Positions 1 through 12,579 of a stretch of DNA of 64,000 bases are shown here, in pieces. The translations under genes were made by a program, and so were the position numbers. Source of the stretch: Phoebastria nigripes. Its lineage: Eukaryota > Chordata > Aves > Procellariiformes > Diomedeidae. Each line of letters begins with the position of its first letter. The first letter of the stretch is position 1. Below the pieces are notes generated by a model. The model ran no database searches. It was not told the DNA's origin and saw only the letters and a program-made list of their open reading frames with translations. Where the stretch lies: positions 1,057,561 to 1,121,560 of the forward strand of contig JAYKAV010002020.1 of assembly GCA_035582835.1 (NCBI GenBank), written 5' to 3'.

Positions 1-3000
1 TCTGATGCAGAATGAGACTTGCACCTTTCAAATGCTTTTGGGGAAACGCACAAGGGTAGTGGTCTCTGATGGGCAGGTAGGCTGGTACACTGTCATGCTC
101 CATGGATGACCAGTGAGGCACAGGGCATCNGAAAATGGATGAAATGCTTACTGGCTCCAGCTGTTGCTAATGCCTGACTGCAGACATAGCTGGGAGCTGG
201 CAGGAATTGCCAGTATTTTTAATTAAAATGTTTGTAGCTGTAACAGTAAAATTATGAGTTTGTAAAACAATTGTTTTATATAACTTTATATTTATATCCT
301 CTTTCTGCAATTCCCCTCATCTCCTAACCACCAAAGACTAATGGAATACAGAACGGCCTGGGGATTTTTGCTTTGCTTGTTTTGCAGAGGTCATGAAGCC
401 CTTGTAAAAAGCTATGCTAGTGATCACAGTCCTCTTTTGGGACAGAAGAGGTCCAGACTGAACTTCTGGCTTTACCACATTCAAATACATGGGCTTTTCC
501 TTGTCCAGGGAAGGAACTAAAACCCATGATATACGTATCTCAGGTGAATATTCAATGTACCAAGCTATTAAGTCTCTCCTGTAGAAGCAGTGCCATTTTG
601 AATTAAATATTCATTAGGCCAGAAAGAGAGAGGAGTTACTCTTTCACCAGCATTCAACCATAAAATGCCCCTGAAGCCTCTGCTGTTAATATTCACCCCA
701 TTACTCGTGAATGGGACTGATAAACAGATTCCTTGATCTACCCAGTATGCATTATTCCTGTTAAAATAGTGTTCTTACTGTCTTTGAATCTTTGGAGAGT
801 TACAGGCATTGCATCATGGTAAATAGATTTAAAAATGTGATTTCTGTGACTGGGAGCTTAGATCACTGACCAGCTTCTCGGGGAACCAAATGGAAGCCTT
901 GAAGGTGGTCAGGAGCAGAGCTTGAAGTGGAAACTCAGCATGGAAAACAGAANCCATGCAGCTGAAATGACAACCTTAGAGGATGCAGATGATATCACTG
1001 AACTGGTCTGGGACAAGAAAAGACTGCCTGGAAAGATGGGTAAAATAAAAATAAACTGTGGATTAGGCTCCATAGCTTGGTCTTTTGGGGCACCTCAGTT
1101 TATCACAAAACCCTACATTAAATGGTGCAGATGTCCTAGGGGGGAGAGATCACAGCTCATGGCCAAGGACGGGTGTGCGCAGCCCGCCTGGGAGGGTGCC
1201 CAGGCTCCAATTGTGCGTGTTCTTATCTGTTACTTTCTGCTGCTGGTGTCAGATGAACACAAGTTGTCTCTTTTTAAAGGAGCAGTCAACGACTGTGTGA
1301 CCTTTACAAAGGAAAATACTTGCAAGTGTCTGATTTTTCTTTTAAGCTTCAGAAAAATTAATTTAGAAAAAAAAAAAAAAAGATGAGAAGGGGAATTAAG
1401 AGGAAGAAACAGAAGGAAATAAATGTGGAGAGGGAAACCAAGAGAGAAAAGAACAAAAAGGAAATTAATTTTAGTAACTACAGCAGGTCATTTACTCCCC
1501 AAATGTTACCCATTTATGCCAGAGCTGTAAAGCTAATAGCTTTTTTGTTCAAACAGGTTGCATATTCTCCTGTCCAACGGTTGCTAACTGGCTTCTAAAT
1601 ATAAGGNCTAGGCAGAATATCAAGCTACAATTAAAAATAAAGATAAATTTAAGCTTGTGAACTGCAACACTGAATATCCCTGTGGCAAGCAGAGACATTA
1701 ACGTTTTTTCTTGCATCTGCAGTTGAAATGAAGAAAAAGTATGTGTCTTTTTCTCTAATCCTGCACTCAGAAATGGCCAGGAGAGAAAGGGTCCTAGCTG
1801 AGGCGGCAGAGAGCAGGCAGAGAGCAGGAAGAGAAATAGTAAAGCCTGCGAGGGAAAGTAACGAGGAAACTTGTGGAGTGAGACAGACAAGAAGCCCTTT
1901 TTGAATGGGATCCTGGGCTGAAGAGAGAGGCAGTATGCTGCGATGTGAATGGGGCAGCAGAACTTTTCTGTGCCTGTGAAGAGGGGTATTCATACACGTA
2001 CCCGGGAACACAGATTCTTTGGATTTAGGAAGGGAATTTTGGTAGGAAGGTTGAGTGGAGATAAAGATGCAGATGGAGAGCGTTGGCAGAGGTAGAGTCA
2101 ATGTGACAGAGAACAGGGGATGGACTACAGCGGTGGGTGGATCGGTCCTGGGGGATCTGCCCTTTAGCTCATTTCTACTCTATTTCAGGGCATTCCCAGC
2201 AGCGTGATGGGCCTGGCTGTGTCTCAGCAGCTCCAAGGACACTGAGCACATGTGGCCATGGCTGATTAGAGTATCTCAGAAGATGAGTGTCTTCCACTGG
2301 GTGCATTATTTATTCCTTCGCTCACCAGCAGTCGCACACAGATCAAAGGGAATAGAAGTCCATCTCCCCGTGGAGAAGCCCTCATCTTTCTTTGCAATTC
2401 CGGGGGGGTGAACTGCACTTTGGGGTTACCTGCCTGCTTGCTGCCCTCTCCCAGCAGCCCCTCCTGGCCCTGCCTGTCTAGGCCACTGCTGAGAAACCCC
2501 TCAACTAGGATCAACCCAGGCACATCTTGTATTTAAAAATAATTTACAGATGTTGTTCATGCCCCACGAGATTTTCTGAAAGGTTTTGCAGGCAAAAATC
2601 AGCAGTGGATGATGCCAATACAGGGAATAATATTAAGGTTATAGACACAGTTTCCCACTGGGAAGCTTGGAAGATGGCATGCTTTTAAAACATTTAACAA
2701 GATATTGTCCTCTCTGCTGCGACTAGCCTATCTGTGGAATGTGTTTTCACAAGGTGCAGAGCTATGTTAGACTGGAAACTTATTTTAGTACTCAGTTTCC
2801 TTTGTGTGACCCCTTTGACCGTTCGGGAATTGGCCACGTGTGAAGATAGGAAATGCAAAATGAAGTGCATCAGGGGAGCAGGCAAACTTGAGACCTCCTC
2901 TTCTCCAGGCTTCCCTCGTAGCTGTGCGTAATGCGGGACCCGGGGGTCGAGAGCTGCAGTGCTCAGCTTTCCTTTTGTTCATGGTGGCAGAATGTGGGAT

Positions 3001-3189
3001 ATTTTGGTTCTGAGTGAGAATGTCTTGATGGAGGAACAAAATCTTCCATCAGAGGCAATTAGGTTTTAGGGGGAAAAAAAAAAAGGAAAAAAAAATAGCA
3101 TTGTTATTCAAAGCTAATTTTCCATGTGGAAAATAAAATAAAACAGAAATTTTTTGAGCAATTTTGGGCACCATGAGTCAAAATGGACA
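1..3189. other. unique non-coding stretch, no gene seen
   Basis: I see no supportable gene here. The stretch is AT-leaning, with a 15-A run at 1367-1381 followed by a purine-rich tract listed separately. A second purine-biased patch lies at about 1785-1890, and a G7 run lies near 2403. The longest frame (922-1386, plus) has 154 codons. It contains an unresolved base and ends in the A-rich tract with a lysine-rich tail, which is typical of a chance frame. Confidence 0.6.
1341..1470. repeat. A-run and polypurine tract
   Basis: An uninterrupted run of 15 A at 1367-1381 leads into about 85 bases in which the plus strand is overwhelmingly A and G, with GAA/AAG/GAGA steps and few pyrimidines. This is low-complexity DNA. 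A retroposed poly(A) tail is a possible origin for the A-run, but I recognise no retrocopy body just upstream of it. Confidence 0.7.
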
Positions 3190-3300
3190 GAACATTTAGA
3201 CCTGTAGTTTTCAGGAAACAGGCATAAATTAAGAGCCTAAAATCAGAATTAGGGACCTTAGTGTTTTGTCTGATGTGGGTCCATAAACGTAAAACCGTAA
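3190..3300. repeat. possible relic of an ancient amniote interspersed repeat
   Basis: The segment carries phrases such as TTTTCAGGAAACAGGC and CCTAAAATCAGAATTAGG. They resemble, from memory, a repeat common in turtles and crocodilians built around TTTTCAAAGGYRCC and TTAGGCACCTAAAT phrases. I cannot name the family and the copy is badly decayed. Similar phrases occur near 22.5-22.8 kb and 43.8 kb. Chance resemblance in AT-rich DNA is a real alternative. Confidence 0.25.
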
Positions 3301-6300
3301 ATGGACAATTGCAGAGACTGTCCTGATTCTGAGCTAGGGAGACTTGTTTTTTTCTTTATCTCTACTGACTTCGCTGGTCTTACTGGACTTCAAGCATCCT
3401 GCAAAAATGGCATGGTCAAACTGAAGCGCTTTCAGAGGGCACACAGCTGTCTTGACCACCGACATCTCACCTCAGCCCTGGTCCCCACTGTCTGAGCTCA
3501 ATCTAATTCTAAGTCTTGTTTAATAATAACCTCTGATTTATTGCGTTTGATTCCCAAGGGCCTGATATCTCCACTGGCTTGCACACTGCAAGGTCCTCCC
3601 AGCGTGCTTGCGGTTTTCACCCAGCTGTAGCTGGCGGCACGCTTACAGAGCTGGGAGAATTAATCTGGTGCTCAGTTATTGGCTCTGCCTTCTAATTCCC
3701 TTCTGTGAACTGGTCCCTGACTTGGATTCAGGCCACAGCCCAGTACAAATGGGAATGAAAAGTAATAGATTTCTCTTAAGAAAATGCTTTCTTCCGACAT
3801 AACAGACAGGCTTCTTAACTCCCTCTGCATCCAATACTTTATAATTTAAGTGGAAATTGGGACTTGCCATCTAGTCCCAGCTCTTGGGAGATTTTTTTTT
3901 AAAGGTTTTTTATTATTACTATTCTCTAGCTTTCCTCCCATGCCTTCTCTGGTTATCTTAGAGCTCTGTGTTGCTAGTAACCATGAAGTCATGGTTACTC
4001 CAAAATGTGACTTTTTTTGGCTTCCGTTTGTACTGTGTTGGAAAACTGGGTGAAAACTGCCTTTTCTCACAGCAAGGGACTGAATGGGCTCCTTGGGATC
4101 TCTGCAAGGCTCCCCCCTTCACCAAGGNATACTCAGGCATACACTCACCTCCTGAGGATGCTGGGCTGCAGCTTCCTCCAGCCAGGACTGTGCAGCCAAG
4201 GAGAAGGTGGACTGATCATGGGTGTATAGACCTTAGAGAAAGCCCAGGGAAAACACTGGACTATGGCAGTCTAAGTACCTGTCTACCAGCTCTAAGTACC
4301 TGTCAGAACTCAGCCAGCCAAAACCCACTTTCAAAAGAGTTTTTTCTTATGGAATTCTGTACCCTGAAGACAATAACATATGCAATATCAGCAATAAAAA
4401 ATTCACTCACAACAGTAACTCATAAAACTCATTCAAATGAAATTAAAAAATGCAGCAAATAGAGAGCCATATGTATTTTTTATTAGCCCAATGTTTCATT
4501 AAGTAAAAAAAAAAAAATCTGCATGATACTACTGCCTGGTTTTATTCCCCTGCTACCAGGTCAGGACCTGATGTTCTTTGTAAGACTTTGATTAATAATA
4601 TTTTATGTTTTCCAGGCAAAGATGTTGCATACCATGCAGTGGTCCAGTCTCCAGGAAGGTGGAAGTCCCAGACATACACATATTGCATAGAGCAGTGCTG
4701 AGTGTTCGCTTGTCTGGGGAATCTCCTGAACAGTGAACTCAGAGTGTCAGGGATTTTTTTGTTTGTTTAAATTTCACTAAATGAGAAAAAAAAAAGTCCA
4801 CTTTTTTTTTTAAATGTGGAAACAAAACTTTAGTCAAAAAAACATTAAGGAAAAGCAAGAGGCGGAAAAAATGCAGCTAGGATATACATAACAGTCTGTA
4901 ATGCATCATTACACTAGAAATAGACCCCCCTACAGCAGAGCCATGGCTCCTTTACCTGCAAGTGACAAACCCCATCAGCTGTGTTACAGAAATAACAGGC
5001 AGGGAGAAAGGAAACAGGCTCAAGATATTTTACTACGATGTCTGGTTCCAGCGCTACTACAGTTACCACGAGGATGATTAATTGAACCTAGCGCTAGCAG
5101 GTCGTATGGGCGGCAGCAAGGTTTTGGCAGTCTCAAGGGCAGCCTCCCAGAGTCCCAAAAAACTCTTTAAGGGGAAAAAAAATGACTTTGCCCTTTTGCG
5201 CCTGGAATCCGGATGTCTGGCAGAGGGGGCAGGGGCGGAAGGGAGTTGCAGCTCTGCATTGTCCTTCGCTGCTTGCATTGCTGACACACCCTGATATCCT
5301 TCTTCTGTGCAGATCCCTTTCAGCTGCCTGGTCTTAGCACCTTTGGCTATAGGAAGGGCTGAATACTTCCCCAAGTAGCGACCCGGCAGTCCCCTCCCTT
5401 GCAACTGAAGAAATCTCATGTTTCCAGTGCTTTCTAAAACATATAGGCTTGATGTTCATCTTGATTTTGAGGGTCTCCCTGGTTTCCTAACTTGCTTTCC
5501 TTGCGTGCTCTCACCTTTGCACATCCACGTTGCGTACTGCCACAACCTCCTGACGGGTTTTGCTGTTGCAGGTACTGGAGAGCTGCTCACCCACCACCCA
5601 CTCATGCTTTCTCCCTCCCTCCATCCCCAGGAGCCAGGCCATGCCCTGCACANTCCTGACTGACCACAGCGTCTGCTCTCCTTCGCAGTCGTCCCTGCTC
5701 CGCCAGGTCCCTCACTGGCATCACTCCAGCCCTGTTCCAATTCCTGATGTTCACCAAGATGTTCACTTCTACGTAAATTATTTCTGAGCATTCAGGGTCT
5801 TCCTGGCAGGGGTTGCAAGCTGGGGAGGCCCTGAAGGACATTTTAGTTTTGTGTACAGCTCAAGGCAAGGAGAGACACCCCACACCCAGGGGTGCGTTGT
5901 GCATGAGAGGACAGCCAGGGTCAGGACTTTGCAGCTCCAGTGGCAGCATCTCACTGCTGATCAACTTGAAGCACATTTTTGTACACAAGTCATGGGAGCA
6001 TATGGCAACACTGATGGAAATGAGCTGATGTAGGTTTAGTTTTAAGCCATATTTTGTTCAGGGTTTCTAAGGAGTGGTTGCAAATATAATTCTTTGCTCT
6101 TGGCTGTGGAAGGGCTTATGAATTGCACTAACCATTGCTTACAATCACATTTTTCCCTCATTGATCAAGGGTGTGTGGGGAGTTTCCTAAAGAGGTGCCA
6201 TAAAAGTGAAAACATCATCACTCATTTTCAGTCAAAAGAAATGCACTGCTGCCCATGGCCCCTCAAAGGCNGGCTGTGGTTCTGCAGCCGGCTGCTGCTG

Positions 6301-9300
6301 TTCGAGGTGGGTATCTCACTGCCGGCTGATGCCGCTACGCACTCCAGGCAGACACACCAAATCCCCCGTGCTGAGAATGAGATGAGCATTTTTTGATCCC
6401 ATCTCATGCCCTCTCCCCCTGTTTGCTTGCGTTTGGGTTATGGTGACACCACCACCCTCCCGCCCGGCGATCTGCTGGGACCTGCTGGGGACATTTGGGA
6501 TCTTGGGTCTGTTTAAGATGGTAGTTCTGCACAGAGCAGTGATGGGGACATGGGCAAACATACTATAACACTTGCTCCTGAATGCATCCAGTCATTTAAA
6601 TGGGCCTCTTTGCTCCCCTGTTTTCTAGGCTGCCGGTTTTCTTTTTGGTTCTCTCTCTGTTATAGCATTACTCTGCAAAATTTCACATCTCTCTCCACAT
6701 CCTCACATTTTTTTTTTTTGGCCATTCATAAGAGCAGTGAGCAGTCTTGGCCTGTGGTTTTTAAAGTCTCTGTGTGGTAACGGTAGTCAGTAAATGTCAT
6801 TTTTTTCAGTCTGTGATCTGTAGTGCCATGAGGATATTTCTGTATGGAGCAGTTTCAATGGCCAACTCCCTTTAATAGTCATTATTTATAGAAGTCCTGC
6901 CATGAGAGTCACTCTTTCACCCCTACTTTTTACATTTCCTTCCATGTTTTTTTTAATATGTTTTCAGGACACTCTTTTTCAGCAAACCAAACAGATATGG
7001 TACATAAATGAAAGCTGACCTTTATGCACAAGGAAAGAGTTCTCATGAATTGCAGGAAGTAATAGGCTATATGGGAAAAGGACCTCCTGCTCTTTTTTTT
7101 TATGTACAGCATTTCCCCCAAATTCCAGGACTGTAAAACAGACCCTTAAGTACCAGCCAGAACCAGACTCCTGCGTATTTCATATTATTCAGCTTTACAC
7201 AGTTCCCCGCCTTTGTCCACAGACAAAAGGCTGCAGTCTATTAAATTCTTCTGCTCAATTTGAAATGAAGGCCATATTAAATAGACTTCATTGTGCATTT
7301 CTATAGATAGAAGATGCTTCGGGGGTTATCGGAATGCCTGCTGCAGCCATCTACTGCTATTTGGTATAAGTAAATGCCTATTTAACCAGGCTTTGAAATG
7401 GAATATGATTGACAGACTAGCATTACTCTTTCCATATCCCCATTCCCATTATTTCACCTATTCACCGTGTTTTTCTAATAACCTTAAAATCCAGACTACA
7501 GCTTCCAAGATATACCTCCCAGGCCTGCCCTTCTCCCTCACCATCTCCAATACCTTCCTAATTTCTTTTGCTCACACACTCCCACCTTCCAATAACCTGG
7601 CTCTTCCCTTACAACCTCTCTGCATTACAGACATTCATTTACTTCCAGTCGTGCTATTTTTCCTCATCCTGTGATTGTTGCCTTGGTGTCTGGCTAAACC
7701 AGCCCAGCTCCGCCTGCCAAAACTTTATGCCAAGCATATCCTTGCCTTTCAGATAAAATGGCAGAAGTGCTCCCCCCTCCCAGGCCAGCAGGAAGGGGCT
7801 CTAATCTATTCCTCCCTGCGAGCGCTGGCTACCAGGAATCGGCTGCTCAGTGCCTCTCCCTCCCTGCTGCTGGTAAAATGTATTTCATCTCCTTTTCCAC
7901 CCTCCTAAGAGCCAAATAATGTTTGAGGGAACCCTTATCTTTCCCTTTTCCCAAATCTGTGTTGTCATGGATAGAGCTTTTTGAAATACTACCTCTGGGA
8001 AACTAGTATTTTTGGGCAGGTTAACCTTCTTTTCTGACCTAGTCCTCCCATTTGTTATTCATGATGTGAACAGAGAGAGAGACATAAGAACAGGCTTCAC
8101 AGTAGGGGATATTCACTGTACAGTCACTCGTGCTGCTTGTTTATTGGAAGCGTGTATTGTTTATCTAAGGGTTAGGATGTTTGATCCTTGATAAGATGCT
8201 GTGCTTTCTACTGAGAATGAAATTTTCAGACAAGAATCACATTCACAAAAAACCTCCAAGTCCAAAAATGGAATAGTGGAAAACAAGGAATAAATAATGT
8301 GCTTCTAGTATGAAATTTGAAGGCGTGCTTTTACTATCCAGCTGACACACATTTACATGTAAGCAACAGCAAGGACAAAAGCCGTGAGGCATATTTGTGA
8401 AAATGTCACAAGCAGCAACTCTGACACCTTCCAGAGGCTCTTACCGAGTGGCATCCTGACCCATGTACATCTGTACGCGGGTCAGGTCTGTGAGAACCAC
8501 ACACACCACTGGTCACTGATTTAAGTAAGTAGCGTCTACTTTCCTGATGGACTAACGTGAGGCAACTGAGAGAAAGTGGTAGTTGGTCTTGGCATATCAG
8601 ATTTTCTAAAACATCAAGCCCAGTGGGACAATGGAAAATCAAGAAGATCAGATTTATTCCTTTCATCACGAAATGCTCACTTTCAAAAAAAAAAATCCCA
8701 CAAAAACTGAACCAAACCAAACAAAACCAAGCCAAACCAAGGGCATATTAAACAATTTCTGAAAAAAGTCATATGATATAAAACTGTTAAAAAAATGACT
8801 TCATTATTATGTGCTAATAACATTGATCTGGGGAAACATTGCTGGAAAAGATAGAAAGTTGGAACTGTGTTGTAGGGATGATTTCTAGTTTTTGCTAGCA
8901 CTCCCACTAACTCAAATGACACTTACCTTCTTCAAGCGTGGTGATTCCTATTCGATTTATTTGACAAAGGCGTACAAAACCCACAGTTGTCCCGATTCAG
9001 TGGAGGGATTGGTTCCTAGAAGACAAGAAGGATTGGCATGAAGCCCAGCAGATAGAATATTTTTGCATACTTTGTGCAAAAGCACGCACCTGGTGCATTT
9101 AGGATGGTACACTTTAAGTTGTAATTTCTTTGTTCAGGGTTTTTTTCCTCCAGATGAAGGGTAAAGTCTCCAGAGATTCTTTATGGAGGCAACATCATAG
9201 CTGAGAATGGCTCTTTCCGTCTTGATGTTGTGTGGATGCATTAATATGCTTTTTTCCCTCCTGTTCAGCTTTAGCAAATTTGAACTTTATTTTTATTCAA

Positions 9301-12300
9301 CTCCTGAATCACTACTATGTATTTAATTACTTTTCTCTGTTCGCTTTTATCTTTCTTCTGCATTTATGATCAAGGCAATTAGATACCAAACAGCACCTGC
9401 TAGAAAGGAAGGTTGCAGAGGGTACAAGAACAACTGTAATATTCCAACTCCTGTACTTATTCTGTAATAAATCTTACTATGTTTAAAGTAAGATGACTAC
9501 TTCCAGTATAATACTCCTAGCTGAATACAATTCATAGTGTGCTTATTTGTTTATCTGAAAATGTAGCAATTAGTCCTGCTCTTACTTACAGTAGTTTAAC
9601 ACTCACATCTCCAATGTTTTTCCTGCCTCTGATTTACATTGTTATCTGTGAAATCAGAATCAGGTCCATGGGGATTGATTCATCCTTTCAAGATACTGCC
9701 TATTTCCATTATGTCTGTGAAAGACAGCTTCAGTTTAAGAAAAGGTTGACATTATTACGAGTCAGCCCCAAATTCAGTGTTATGAGAAACACTTTGAGTT
9801 GTTCAATTCATTTCAGGCTAGAATAATAATACAGGAGTTGTAATGCTCAGCAAACTGCAAACAAAAACGATCACTGAACTCCCCCGAACCAGAACATCTA
9901 AGAGTGGCTCTCACAAAAGTCTTTTCCCATGGAGCAAAATGGAAGGAGAGAGAGAAAACACAAGGTCATCCAAAACTATTTTTTCAATCTTTCAATGATT
10001 ATGTTCTCAAACTTTCCTGTTTCACTCTGTGTAGTTTCAACGCTATGTGGCTGAATGAGATAAGGCAGGACTTCATGAAACTGAAGAAACAAACTATGTT
10101 TAAATGGAGAAAGCTGCTGTAACAACACTGAGACAGTTCACAAATCCACGGAAATTTTTCAGAATTGTTCGTGTAATATAGAAGTGTTTAATAAAGTAGT
10201 TTGTTAAATACTAAATTGTCACTTTTATTTTTTTCAATACTTTTGGTTCATCAGTATTTTATTCCAGAATTTCCTTTAATGGTATTTAAACCATTCAAAA
10301 TGTTTGACNTAGTCAGACTCAAGCTGAAATATTTTCATTAGCCAAAAGCATTTTGTCATAACAAGCATCCTGACTGGCTTTCGGTGCTTGATTGTATTCT
10401 TAAATTGCCAGAACTTTAAAATAGCTTTTTCAAACTTACATGATCTTTTAGAAGTCACAAATGAGAGAAAAAAAAATTTCNTTGCTTGATTCAGTTCTAC
10501 AGAGGGACATTTATATTAAAAGTTATGTGAACTGACAGGTTCCTGGGAACGGCTTTGGTAGTGAGATGCCCATGATTTTGGGACTTGCAAAATTTACTGT
10601 TCAAGCTGATGTCTGGTCTCACTGAAGTTCCTGAAGCTTGGGGAGGTGCACCTTTGGACCCAGCTGGTGGAGGGGTACCAATGTCGGTGGAAGGGTGGGG
10701 GTGCACTCTTGCACTCAGCACCAAGACCAGGTGAAGGCATCCCAGATGGCAGGGACCAGAACCACAACTCTGGCAGTGCTCCTGCCTCCTGCCCAACCTG
10801 CGCCCCCCGCTCCCCTGCAGCTCATTTCTGCAGGTGATACATACCCATACCGAACCTTAGAATAAGGGAGCCATTACCTCTGCACACTGCTATGTGTAGA
10901 GGCAGAATTAAACATAATTTTAACATTTTATTCCCATCCCATAACTAATGGCTACATTTCCCACATCTGTATCACCTGGCCAGGATGCTTCTCATGTGCC
11001 TGTTCGTCCTGGCCTCCCGGTCCCCACTCAAGATGTCAGCACTGCAGCCATCAGAACACATAAAGTGCATGGCATATTAGTTTTGTAGCTGCAGATACAA
11101 AGTGAGACAAAATCAATAGGAAAGGTACAGTGGCTCACCATGCCATTAATGCCCTTGCGTTATAGTATAGCTGATCTTTCATATGGTAAATGATCTAGAT
11201 CAGGCCTCAGAGACATTTCAAAACTCATAGAGTTTATGGCACTCTGGGGTACTTAGCCTTAGAAGCAGCAACNGTGGATCTGAGTGCATTTTGCAGTGTA
11301 TCTCTGAGCAATATCTGTAGATGTGAGGGAGAACTACAGGCACACATAGGCCTCAATTTCAGTCTGCACATTGCAAGGCAAAGCAACTCTTTTTTGGCAG
11401 TGACTGCCCAGCCATCCCGTGTTTCATTTCTGCACCAGTGAAGAGGCACCACCCAGCTAAACAGCAGGGTTGTGTACCTTTGTGGTTCAAGGTCTTTAAG
11501 AGTTTCCTATGGATTTGTTGTACAATGACATAATCCCAAATTGGTGCAACATGTGCAGGTCTTGTCCTGTTCATATCTATCTTCAGCATGTCTCTTGCTC
11601 TTCTGCCCACCTAAAATCTCCACTGTCCAAACAACCTGACAGCCTCTGATTTAATGAAGTGAAGCTGGGACTGGGGCTGGAAGCATTTCTACTCATCTAC
11701 ATTTCCTCCAGCACCTGTAAAGTTACAGAAAGGACAGTCTCCAAAAGGGCAGGGTCACTGTTCATACTGCCTCCTTTCCCTGGAGGAGAATGGGACGCAG
11801 CTCTCACCTTGGTTTTTTTGACTACTTGGGACTACTTTGCAATGACCCCATTCTCTTGTTTTCCTTCTCTTTGTCTGGGCTTCCTCCTTTTCTGTCACAA
11901 CTTTGGTGCAAACCTGTGGATACAATAATGAGAAATATCCACCCTTTTGAAAAGCACAACCTTGTAACCCCCAGACTTTCGTAAGCGTGCTGGCGTCCTG
12001 CACTCCTTCCTCCTGTCTAAACGTCCCGTGAAAGGCTTGTAAGCTCGGGGACCAAAGGGTGCATGAGGACATAGCTGTCCAGAATCATTCATTTGACCAA
12101 ATGCAGAGTCATGTGCATGCAGTGATTAATGAAGAACGTATCTGAGCATGACAAAATGGTGGGGAAGCTCCTCTGATAGCTGCAGTGCCTCAGAGAAAAC
12201 TGTTCTAATTTATTGTAGATTTTACACTGATAAATTGTGGTTCCTTTGCACAGAGTCGTCCCTCTTTAATTCCTATTTATCTTTTCTGCTGAAAAATGGG

Positions 12301-12540
12301 ACTGGAGTTTGACTTGATAAAGACAGGAAATTCTTCAATAGAGTAAAATGTCCAGTGTCACTTGGTACCAGATGATAGGAAAGATCGCAATTCTACTGAA
12401 GATACTTAAACATGTCTTTTAACCAGCTGTTAATTTGTATTCTGTTAAGAACACTTCTAACACATTGACGTGGAATGAAAAATAGTTGAAACAAATCCCT
12501 ATGTGTACCGAAAGCTAAAAAATGATCTAAACACATAAAA
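3301..12540. other. unique non-coding stretch, no gene seen
   Basis: No supportable gene is visible in about 9 kb. It contains a short direct repeat (TCTAAGTACCTGTC at 4270-4283 and 4291-4304), several runs of 8-13 A or T, a pyrimidine-rich block at 7425-7690 and an AACCA-type simple patch at about 8703-8740. Open frames are all below 165 codons, overlap on both strands and lack recognisable domains. Confidence 0.6.
7425..7690. other. G-poor pyrimidine-rich block
   Basis: Across about 260 bases the plus strand is dominated by C and T, with frequent TCC, CCTT and CCA steps and very few G. The bias is longer than a microsatellite and the text is not an obvious tandem repeat. It may be an old repeat fragment or a strand-asymmetric conserved segment. 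A similar block lies at about 28.8-29.3 kb. Confidence 0.45.
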
Positions 12541-12544
12541 TATT

Positions 12545-12574
12545 GGGGGGGGGAGAGGGGGAGGGAGAGGGGGG
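12545..12574 (+). repeat. G-rich tract, canonical G-quadruplex motif
   Basis: Four G runs (9, 5, 3 and 6 bases) are separated by 3-, 1- and 3-base linkers. This satisfies the usual G3+N1-7 rule for a potential intramolecular quadruplex on the plus strand. It is otherwise a GA-rich simple repeat. There is no gene beside it that would suggest a promoter role. Confidence 0.8.
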
Positions 12575-12579
12575 AAGGT

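Noticed and set aside
922..1386. 154-codon plus-strand frame ending in a lysine-rich tail
   Set aside because: It contains an unresolved base and terminates in an A-run and purine tract; the tail is an artefact of low-complexity DNA.
3976..3999. Perfect 10-bp hairpin AGTAACCATG/CATGGTTACT with a 4-base loop
   Set aside because: A stem of this size is expected about once by chance in a window this long.
4903..5082. Open stretch ending FYYDVWFQRYYSYHEDD
   Set aside because: It looked protein-like, but it has no start codon, no acceptor upstream and no family I recognise.
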